Position numbers and translations under genes: made by a program | Origin: UBA3910 sp002391465 | GTDB lineage: Bacteria; Bacillota; Limnochordia; Darwinibacteriales; Darwinibacteriaceae | NCBI GenBank assembly: GCA_030054835.1 | Contig: JASGVS010000016.1 | Coordinates: 1 to 21,615 of the forward strand | Direction of reading: 5' to 3' | Length of the DNA: 21,615 bases | The notes under the pieces: generated by a model | Databases searched by the model: none | What the model was told of the DNA's origin: nothing | Seen by the model: the letters and a program-made list of their open reading frames with translations, nothing else | Shown: positions 7,836 through 14,739 of the stretch, piece by piece | Position numbering within the stretch: the stretch's first letter is position 1 | Layout of the letters: every line of letters starts with the position of its first letter

Positions 7836-9920
7836 GTGCAAAAGAGAGTTGTTTCTGTTGTTTCACTGTGCTTTTTGCTGCTGAGTATCCTTGTTTTTAC
7901 CACTGTAGTACAGGCCAATGATTTAGATACAGTTGCATACATCAACATAGCTGCCGATGGTTGGTCAGTGCAGTTGTGGCCTGACAACCATTTCGATCCG
8001 GAAAACAATCCTACCGACGTGATCGCAACTACACAGGTGGTAGACGGGTACGGTCAGTACACCGTAATGGCTGATTTTTCCCAGACTGAGGCTGGCTTTA
8101 TCAGCTCCATCGACTTTATGGATGTGGAAATTTCCAACGGTGAACTGGTGTACCACAACAGTTTTATGCAAATCGATTCGTTCAAGGTCAACGGGGTAGA
8201 AGTCGTTCTAGGCAACACCTATACCTCATCGGATGACGGCATTACCACCCGCACCAACCTTTACAACGAGTGGGTAGGAGATGAGATTACAGATGGCCGC
8301 ACCGCTGACGGTAGGGGCGGTGTAACAGCCAGACCCTTCGATGTCTCCCAGTATGACCAAATCGTTACGCTCGAAATCACCTTTACCCTGATGCCGGGCA
8401 AGGAAATTGGCACCTGGGTTCCAGATGAGGCCCTCGCCTACATTAGTTTTGCCTCCAGCGACTGGGCGGTACAGATGTGGAAGGACAATTACGTTGATCC
8501 TGCCACCAACCCCACCGCTGTAGTCTTTAGATCGGAACAGGTGGAAGGTTACGGCCAGTATACTGTGTCGGTTGATTTCACTGGAACAGAAGGGGGATAT
8601 GCCAACGGTATAGCCTTCTTCGACGTTGAAATCAGCAACGGCGAACTTATGTATCCAAACAGCTTCATGCGGATCGACTCGCTGAAGATCAACGGTGAGC
8701 CTGTTGAGCTTGGTCCAACCTATACCTCGTCAGACAACGCACTCGACACCAGGACCAATCTGTATAACGAGTGGGTTGGAGAAATCACGGAAGGCAGAAC
8801 CATCGATGGCTCAGGAGATGTAACTGCCACACCCGTTGACAATCAGCTTTACAGCGAAGTTAAGACGATTGAAGTAGTCTTTACCTTGATGGAAGGTACC
8901 GAAATAGGCTTGCCTGCGGAAGGTCTGACTGCCCATCTGTCCATGTTTGATGCTACCTGGATCAACCAGTTCATCCTGGGCGATGACGCCTACAATGTGG
9001 AAGGCGCAGCTGCTATAACGGCTGCCGTTAAAGGTTACGGCCGCTACACAGTAGGTCTGGATCTGAGTGGTGCCGCGGAAGATTTCACCGGCATCGGGCA
9101 GCTGTCACTGGTGATCAATGACGGCGAAACGTATATGCCCTACAACTTCATCCGTCTTGATTCCATCAGGATCAACGGTGAGGATGTCGCCTTTACCGGG
9201 TATTCTTACACAACCGGTGTTGGACCAGATACCAGAACCAACATCTTCGATGATATGTCCCGTCCGTCCGAAGGCGACCGCACCAATGACAGGCCACTAA
9301 CCCGGGTAACGGGAGAACTGATCAACGCAGCGGAGTACGCCGATACGGTCATTAAATCGCTAGAGGTCACATTTACCGTGCTGCGGGGCGAAGAGCCTGC
9401 TCCCTATGAGGTACCTGAAAGCTTCAATGCCTTTATGATGTTCAGCGATACGGACGAAGAAAGATGGCAGGTTTATAACCCCGGCTATTCGGGCGACACT
9501 GCTGTAATCGGCGACGGAACCTTTAGAGTCTACCTGAAGGCTGAAGATCTCAATGCGGCTGACGATGCCAAGGTCTTTGCTAACGGTAAAGCAATGGGCG
9601 CTCAGGTGTTCTTAGTGGATATCCAAGAGCTGGGTAAGGCCATGGTTGCGCTGGGCACCTTGCGAGAAGATGCCAGCGGGGCTCTCAGGGAAACGGATCT
9701 GAAGGTCACGGTCAAAGTGTTTGTAGATGGTGAGGAAGTGCCGGTTAGGCAGGATAGAATCGTGGTTGGTGATATTGAGGGTAACGGCAGGCTCAGAATT
9801 GAGCTGTACAACGCTTGGGGTCCCACAGGGGATCTTCCCGCCATTGACCCGGCTTTGATCACCCCGGAAAATATGCTCGAAATTGAGTTCACACTGGAAG
9901 GTACCGGAATCGAACGCTAG
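7836..9920 (+). CDS. Secreted protein of four tandem NLYNEW modules, candidate polysaccharide-binding protein
   Basis: A 694-residue exported protein with no catalytic domain. The signal peptide spans about 1-27 (cut after VVQA). Four related modules of about 155 residues follow: about 33-190, 200-355, 363-519 and 529-690. Modules 1 and 2 are close copies sharing GYGQYTV, DVEISNGEL, a (F/L)K(V/I)NG turn, TYTSSD, TRTNLYNEW (N141 and N308 start NLYNEW) and a closing beta strand E-x-x-FTLM. Module 3 has TRTNIFDDM, and module 4 is the most divergent (ELYNAW at 656-661). The same module ends the GH5 enzyme of this operon, so binding of the polysaccharide or its fragments is the likely role. I see no LPXTG, lipobox, S-layer or dockerin signal. 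GTG start with AAAGGAGG seven bases upstream. First gene of the operon. I cannot assign it to a named CBM family. Confidence 0.85.
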   Translation: MQKRVVSVVSLCFLLLSILVFTTVVQANDLDTVAYINIAADGWSVQLWPDNHFDPENNPTDVIATTQVVDGYGQYTVMADFSQTEAGFISSIDFMDVEISNGELVYHNSFMQIDSFKVNGVEVVLGNTYTSSDDGITTRTNLYNEWVGDEITDGRTADGRGGVTARPFDVSQYDQIVTLEITFTLMPGKEIGTWVPDEALAYISFASSDWAVQMWKDNYVDPATNPTAVVFRSEQVEGYGQYTVSVDFTGTEGGYANGIAFFDVEISNGELMYPNSFMRIDSLKINGEPVELGPTYTSSDNALDTRTNLYNEWVGEITEGRTIDGSGDVTATPVDNQLYSEVKTIEVVFTLMEGTEIGLPAEGLTAHLSMFDATWINQFILGDDAYNVEGAAAITAAVKGYGRYTVGLDLSGAAEDFTGIGQLSLVINDGETYMPYNFIRLDSIRINGEDVAFTGYSYTTGVGPDTRTNIFDDMSRPSEGDRTNDRPLTRVTGELINAAEYADTVIKSLEVTFTVLRGEEPAPYEVPESFNAFMMFSDTDEERWQVYNPGYSGDTAVIGDGTFRVYLKAEDLNAADDAKVFANGKAMGAQVFLVDIQELGKAMVALGTLREDASGALRETDLKVTVKVFVDGEEVPVRQDRIVVGDIEGNGRLRIELYNAWGPTGDLPAIDPALITPENMLEIEFTLEGTGIER
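7932..8405 (+). repeat. NLYNEW module 1
   Basis: Residues 33-190 of the four-module protein. It is a complete copy with GYGQYTV, SNGEL, FKVNG, TYTSSDDG and TRTNLYNEW, closest to module 2 and to the GH5 C-terminal copy. It is rich in alternating beta-strand pattern and short in helix. Confidence 0.75.
8433..8900 (+). repeat. NLYNEW module 2
   Basis: Residues 200-355, the near twin of module 1, with GYGQYTV, DVEISNGEL, LKING, TYTSSDN and TRTNLYNEW. The similarity suggests a recent tandem duplication. Confidence 0.75.
8922..9392 (+). repeat. NLYNEW module 3 (altered signature)
   Basis: Residues 363-519. It keeps GYGRYTV, DSIRING, SYTTG and DTRTN, but the signature becomes NIFDDM (469-474), losing the Tyr and Trp. 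If those aromatics bind sugar, this copy should bind differently or not at all. Confidence 0.65.
9420..9905 (+). repeat. NLYNEW module 4 (divergent)
   Basis: Residues 529-690. Weakly similar overall but keeps ELYNAW (656-661) and the terminal strand EIEFTL. Loops between strands are longer and more charged than in copies 1-3. Confidence 0.55.
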
Positions 9921-9950
9921 GGAAGTGTTGTGGACGTATTTAGGATGCAG

Positions 9951-9981
9951 ATGCGAAACGCCTGACTCAGGCGTTTCGCAT
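9951..9981 (+). promoter_or_regulatory. Long perfect stem-loop between module gene and permeases
   Basis: ATGCGAAACGCCTGA (9951-9965) is exactly mirrored by TCAGGCGTTTCGCAT (9967-9981) with one base between, so the RNA would form a stem of about 13-14 pairs. Neither side has a T-run (the next bases are AACTGTACC), which argues against a standard terminator. It lies 30 bases after one stop codon and 42 bases before the next start, and no promoter was found in that gap. It probably protects the upstream transcript end or reduces read-through, so the secreted protein is made in excess over the transporter. Confidence 0.65.
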
Positions 9982-10023
9982 AACTGTACCTAGGCGAGAA
10001 AAACAGCCAAGAGGAGAATCCCG

Positions 10024-11475
10024 ATGGAAACCTATGGCCGCAATAAAACCATTACTAAGGGTCTGGAGATCCTTCTCAGAGTGATTGTACTGTTTAGTGC
10101 TGTCATGATGTTCTTTCCTACCATGAATCCGGCCCGGATAACTGAGTTGATCAACAAAACAACTTCGCTTTTTACTTCTGCCGTTTCTTACAACAGGCTG
10201 ACTGCCGAGGCAGTGCGGGCCATTAGATTAGGTTGGGTTTTGGAAAGGAACTTCGTCCTCATTTTTGTCTTCAGCATCGCAATTTGTTTAGGCATCATTC
10301 TTGCTTTACTGAGTTCGGGCCTTTCCATTGGCAATCTGAGACTAAAGAGATTAGCTTACAAATTCACCCTGATCGGGGGAGTGCTGCAGATTATTGGCCT
10401 GTTCGGCATTTACTATGCCTATATTAAGCTGGGTGAATCCGCTAATCTGGTGAGGGTGCTGCCCCAGCTGCCTACAGGTTTCCTTGTGTACATGATCGCA
10501 GCTGCCCTCATTTGGCTTATGTCCACGGTTCTCCTTACCGTCCTGCCCAGGGTTGGGAAGGACATGCCCTATGAGATGGAGCGGTCCAAACAGCTTGTCT
10601 TAATGTACCTACCGTTCGCTGCCCTTGTTTTCGTCTTTTCCTATCTGCCCCTGTGGGGCTGGCGCTACGCCTTCTTTGATTACAGAGCGGGCGTAACCAC
10701 GCTGACCAGGGATAATTTTGTGGGTTTTAAGTGGTTTACTTTCCTGTTTCAAAACCCGGCAACACTCAATGACATTGTCAGGGTGATGCGAAACACGCTG
10801 GTTATGTCCACCCTGGGCCTGGCTACCAGCTGGCTGCCCATGATCTTCGCCATGTTTCTGGCCGAAGCCCGCAGCCCTAGATTTAAGAAGTTTGTCCAGA
10901 CGTTCACCACCATTCCAAACTTCATCAGCTGGGTGCTCGTTTACGGGCTTGCCCTAGCCATTTTCTCCACGGACGGTTTTGTGAACAGCTTTTTGATCAA
11001 CATGGGCTGGCGCACCCAGCCTGTTAATTACTTGATGGGAGACAGTTTCATTTGGCTAAAGATGTGGGCGTGGGGGACCTGGAAAGGACTGGGTTGGAGT
11101 GCCATTATTTACATCGCCAGCATTTCCAGTATTGATCCCACCTTGTATGAGTCTGCTACCGTAGACGGCGCAGGCCGCTTTCAAAAAATGCGCTACATCA
11201 CCCTGCCTTCCTTAATGCCCACGTACTTTGTCCTGCTGATTATGGCTGTGGCCGCCTTTTTGAGCAACGGCATGGAGCAGTACCTCGTGTTTGAAAACGC
11301 CACCAATACCGGTAAGATTACCGTGCTGGACTTGTATGTGTATCAGCTGGGTATCAAAAACGGTGTTATTCCCCTATCGACTGTGATAGGCATGGTGAAA
11401 TCTACCGTCAGCATCGTACTGCTTCTCAGCGTCAATAAACTGTCACAATACGTGCGCGGTGAAAGCATTTTCTAG
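10024..11475 (+). CDS. Sugar ABC transporter permease (LplB-type) with extra N-terminal membrane domain
   Basis: A 483-residue inner-membrane permease of a carbohydrate importer. The family-like part starts at about residue 190 (LVLMYLPFAALVFVFSYLP) and continues with the usual binding-protein-dependent permease fold. The ATPase-contacting EAA loop is at 375-395 (YESATVDGAG ... YITLP). Family members are normally near 300-320 residues. Here about 190 residues come first, with hydrophobic segments near 14-34, 76-98, 113-133 and 152-174, so this looks like a fusion to an added four-helix membrane domain. The ATG has AAGAGGAG at 10009-10016. The partner permease starts 13 bases after the stop. 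The substrate is inferred from the neighbouring GH5 and GH31 genes. Confidence 0.9.
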   Translation: METYGRNKTITKGLEILLRVIVLFSAVMMFFPTMNPARITELINKTTSLFTSAVSYNRLTAEAVRAIRLGWVLERNFVLIFVFSIAICLGIILALLSSGLSIGNLRLKRLAYKFTLIGGVLQIIGLFGIYYAYIKLGESANLVRVLPQLPTGFLVYMIAAALIWLMSTVLLTVLPRVGKDMPYEMERSKQLVLMYLPFAALVFVFSYLPLWGWRYAFFDYRAGVTTLTRDNFVGFKWFTFLFQNPATLNDIVRVMRNTLVMSTLGLATSWLPMIFAMFLAEARSPRFKKFVQTFTTIPNFISWVLVYGLALAIFSTDGFVNSFLINMGWRTQPVNYLMGDSFIWLKMWAWGTWKGLGWSAIIYIASISSIDPTLYESATVDGAGRFQKMRYITLPSLMPTYFVLLIMAVAAFLSNGMEQYLVFENATNTGKITVLDLYVYQLGIKNGVIPLSTVIGMVKSTVSIVLLLSVNKLSQYVRGESIF

Positions 11476-11488
11476 GAGGTGACCCGCT

Positions 11489-12388
11489 ATGCAATCGGTT
11501 AATGCTGATAGGAAATCCAAGCTTGGCGATGTGATCTTTAACATTTTCAACTACAGCTTTTTCAGCATCTTTACCATCGCCTGTATCTACCCGTTCTACT
11601 ATCTGTTTATCAACACCATCTCCGATAACTCCCTAGTTCAGCGCGGGGTGATCACCTTTATCCCCCGGGGACTGCACCTGAAAAACTACTTGGCTCTAGC
11701 TGAGGTCAGTGAACTGGGTAACGCCTTTATAGTCACCACTGCTAGAACAGTGATTGGCACCGGTTTAATGGTTGCTGCCTGCGCCTTCGCCGGTTATTTG
11801 GTCACCAAAAAGGAGATGCAGAACCGCAGGTTCTGGTACCGTTTTTTGATCATTACTATGTACTTCGATGCAGGTTTGATCCCCTGGTACCTTAACATGT
11901 CTATGTTAGGCCTGACCAACAACTTTTTGGGTTACATCATTCCGGGCATTGTTGCTCCGTTTAATGTGATTCTAGTGAAGACCTATATAGAATCGATTCC
12001 AGATGAGCTGGAAGAAAGTGCGTTTATTGACGGTGCCGGTTATCTCACCGTGTTTCGCCACATCATCTGGCCTTTAAGCAAACCCATTTTGGCAACAATC
12101 GCGGTCTTTGGGGCTGTGGGCCATTGGAATTCGTTTATGGATTCGCTCATTCTGATGCAGGGTGCGCCCCATCTGCAGACAGTGCAGCATCGCCTTTACA
12201 TCTACTTGAATCAGGCCAGTAATTTGGAGGCTATCATGGGCAGAAGAACTGCGGTCCATGATGTGTTAAACAGCAAGGTAATCAAGTACACAATATCCAT
12301 GGTGACCATTATTCCCATTTTGCTGCTCTATCCGTTTATGCAGAAGTATTTCCAGAGGGGCATTATGTTAGGTGCGGTTAAAGGTTGA
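11489..12388 (+). CDS. Sugar ABC transporter permease (YtcP/MalG-type)
   Basis: A 299-residue second permease of the same importer, of normal family length. It has about six membrane segments, the first at about 21-43, and the EAA loop EESAFIDGAG (175-184) followed by HIIWPLSKP, the surface that docks on the nucleotide-binding subunit. The ATG is preceded by AGGAGGTGA. Tandem order (LplB-type then YtcP-type then lipoprotein) is standard for this importer class. No ATP-binding subunit is encoded nearby, so a shared MsmX-type ATPase elsewhere in the genome is expected. Confidence 0.93.
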   Translation: MQSVNADRKSKLGDVIFNIFNYSFFSIFTIACIYPFYYLFINTISDNSLVQRGVITFIPRGLHLKNYLALAEVSELGNAFIVTTARTVIGTGLMVAACAFAGYLVTKKEMQNRRFWYRFLIITMYFDAGLIPWYLNMSMLGLTNNFLGYIIPGIVAPFNVILVKTYIESIPDELEESAFIDGAGYLTVFRHIIWPLSKPILATIAVFGAVGHWNSFMDSLILMQGAPHLQTVQHRLYIYLNQASNLEAIMGRRTAVHDVLNSKVIKYTISMVTIIPILLLYPFMQKYFQRGIMLGAVKG

Positions 12389-12415
12389 TATTTACCAAGA
12401 CAGGAGGGTGCTTTT

Positions 12416-14092
12416 GTGATGCGTAAATCTGCAGTTTTTTTGATCTTGCTGGCTGGGCTGATTATACTCACCGGTTGTTCCCGGGGCAAGGACAATCAGG
12501 AGCCCGTTACCTTAACGGTATACAGTCAATTGGCCAACTACTCCGGAGAGATGACAGGCTGGTTCGCCCAGGAACTGCTGGAACGGTTTAATGTCAAAGT
12601 AATCATTGTCCCCGACGCAGATGGTGTATATGAGACTAGGATGGAGAGCGGCAACTTAGGCGACATCATTCTCTGGGGATCCGACGGCGATCAGTATCTG
12701 GGTGCGGTAGAAGCGGGCCTGCTGTTTGACTGGGAAGAGGATAATTTGCTGGACGAGTACGGGCCTTACATTAAGGAGAACATGCCCTTTGCCTTGGAGA
12801 AAAACAAACGGATCTCGGGGGGCACCTTGTATGGCTTTGGCCATGACGTTGCCTATTCCAGCGACGATCATGAAGCCTTTTTCTATACTTGGGATATTCG
12901 ATGGGACCTTTACAAGAAACTGGGCTATCCCGAAGTAAAGGACTTGGACGATTATCTGCAGCTGTTGATCGCCATGAAAGAGATCGAACCGGTGGACGAG
13001 AACGGGAACCCAACCTATGCCGTTTCACTCTGGCCCGATTGGGACGGCGATATGGTGATGTATGTTAAAGCCTTCGCTACTGCCTATTACGGCTATGATG
13101 AGCTGGGAATTGGTCTTTACGACCCGGAAACAGGTGATTATTACGGGGCGCTGGATGAAGATGGACCTTACCTTGAGTCACTACGGTTCTTCAATGCCCT
13201 GTACCGCCATGACTTACTCGATCCGGACTCCATGACCAACACCTTTGACCGGGCGATGGAAAAGGTGAAAAACGGCGGAACTTTTTTCTCCATCTTCAAC
13301 TTCGCCGGCTCCATTGTGTTTAACACGATAGACCACCAAAACGAAGGGAAGATGATGTTGACCCTCACCCCAGAAGAAGCAACCCCCATCGTGTACGGCA
13401 TGAACGTCCAGGGCGGTAACAGGATCTGGAGCATTGGTGCCAAGACCCAGTATCCGGAGCTGTGTATGCAGATCATCAACTGGCTGGCAACGCCGGAAGG
13501 GAGGATGATCTCGGAATACGGGCCAAAGGGTGTTACCTGGGACTATGACGAAAACGGCAAGGCCTACTTTACCGAGTTAGGCAAACAAATGCGTTATGAT
13601 AAAGACACAGCATTTCCCGAGGAAACGGGCTATTCAGGCAAATTCAGCGATGGTGAATTTGAGTTTAACAACACAACCTGGTCCCTCAATGCCATCAATC
13701 CGGAATCAGGGGAGCCCTTCAACTGGGAGTTCTGGGAAAGCAATCAAGGGGAACCCCAAAGTGAAATTGAAGCGGATTGGCGCGCGTTTACCGGTGTCAC
13801 TCACCCCAACGATTACCTGAGCAGTAGGAATTACAAGGTGGCGCTGGGCACATCGTACGCTCCCGGGGCTCGCTCCTATGAACTAAGGGTCCAGTGGGAG
13901 CAGGTCACTAAGGCGATCAAGGATTACTCCTGGAGGGCGATCTATGCCAATTCGGAAGCTCAGTTCAATGCCATTGTGAGAATGATGCAGCGCGACGTTA
14001 GAAGCTACGGCTATGATGCGTGCTTAGAGTGGTCCCAGCAGGAAGCTGCTAAGAGAAAGGCTCTGGAAGACGAAGTGCGCCAAGGGATTTAG
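12416..14092 (+). CDS. Extracellular solute-binding lipoprotein of the importer (SBP2)
   Basis: A 558-residue substrate-binding lipoprotein with a short hydrophobic signal and lipobox ILTGC, C21 being lipidated. Starts are GTG 12416 or ATG 12419; AGGAGGG at 12402-12408 fits the GTG with a seven-base gap. The body is the large solute-binding type seen with LplB/YtcP permeases and is paralogous to the regulator-linked protein at 6037, sharing SGNLGDI, RWDLYKKLGYP, DWDGD and a YGYDELG segment. Many Trp and Tyr residues are consistent with stacking on oligosaccharides. It lies 27 bases after the second permease and is the likely delivery protein of the importer. Substrate is inferred as xyloglucan or beta-glucan fragments from the two glycosidases downstream. 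Confidence 0.92.
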   Translation: MMRKSAVFLILLAGLIILTGCSRGKDNQEPVTLTVYSQLANYSGEMTGWFAQELLERFNVKVIIVPDADGVYETRMESGNLGDIILWGSDGDQYLGAVEAGLLFDWEEDNLLDEYGPYIKENMPFALEKNKRISGGTLYGFGHDVAYSSDDHEAFFYTWDIRWDLYKKLGYPEVKDLDDYLQLLIAMKEIEPVDENGNPTYAVSLWPDWDGDMVMYVKAFATAYYGYDELGIGLYDPETGDYYGALDEDGPYLESLRFFNALYRHDLLDPDSMTNTFDRAMEKVKNGGTFFSIFNFAGSIVFNTIDHQNEGKMMLTLTPEEATPIVYGMNVQGGNRIWSIGAKTQYPELCMQIINWLATPEGRMISEYGPKGVTWDYDENGKAYFTELGKQMRYDKDTAFPEETGYSGKFSDGEFEFNNTTWSLNAINPESGEPFNWEFWESNQGEPQSEIEADWRAFTGVTHPNDYLSSRNYKVALGTSYAPGARSYELRVQWEQVTKAIKDYSWRAIYANSEAQFNAIVRMMQRDVRSYGYDACLEWSQQEAAKRKALEDEVRQGI

Positions 14093-14121
14093 GAGTTAAC
14101 AAACGGGGGGGACGGTTGCCC

Positions 14122-14739
14122 ATGAAGCTGCTCAGCATAGAGGGTAAGTTCTACGCCTTTTTGGACACATTCTGGAACATGATCAAGCTGAACCTGATGT
14201 GGTGGCTGTTCAGTTTGCCCATTATCACTGTAGGCTGCTCAACAGTGGCAGCCTACAGTGTTACCCTCAAGATGGTGGAAAACAGGGAAGGTAGTGTCAC
14301 AAAACAGTTTGTGCAGGCCTTTAAGGCCAATTGGCAGCAGGGGATTCCCATGGGGCTGATCACCCTTTTCGTCAGTTATGCTGTTTACCTCAATCTACAG
14401 CTGTTCAACCACGCAGAGGATCATCCCCTCATTTTCCTGTTTGGCGCCATTTTCCTTGGCGCCGTGGGCTTAACGCACTTTACCTATGCCTTCCCTTTGA
14501 GCGCCAGGTACCATAATACTCTGCTTCGAACATTCCGCAATTCAGCTGCCATTGCAGTCAGATACTTCGGCCACACTCTGCTGTTGTGGCTGCTTCTATT
14601 GGTGCTGATCGCTCTATTTCTGTTCAACAGTACACTGTTGTTCTTTGGGTTTTTGATCGGACCGGCCTGTCTGTTTTTAACGGTGAGCGGCTTCGCCGTG
14701 AAGCTGTTCCGCAGTATTGAAAAAGAGGGAGATGCCTGA
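14122..14739 (+). CDS. DUF624 family (YesL-like) membrane protein
   Basis: A 205-residue integral membrane protein. The N-terminal part FYAFLDTFWNMIKLNLMWWL, then SLPIITVGCSTVAAYSVTLK, is the conserved front of DUF624. Membrane segments lie at about 19-40, 74-94, 102-124, 153-172 and 175-195. The family has no proven activity; it is usually found beside sugar ABC transporters and YesMN regulators, as here, and may assist the importer. I chose the ATG at 14122; a TTG at 14116 in the same frame is closer to the G-rich ribosome site and would add two residues. Its TGA shares one base with the next gene's ATG (TGATG), so the two are translationally coupled. Confidence 0.85.
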   Translation: MKLLSIEGKFYAFLDTFWNMIKLNLMWWLFSLPIITVGCSTVAAYSVTLKMVENREGSVTKQFVQAFKANWQQGIPMGLITLFVSYAVYLNLQLFNHAEDHPLIFLFGAIFLGAVGLTHFTYAFPLSARYHNTLLRTFRNSAAIAVRYFGHTLLLWLLLLVLIALFLFNSTLLFFGFLIGPACLFLTVSGFAVKLFRSIEKEGDA

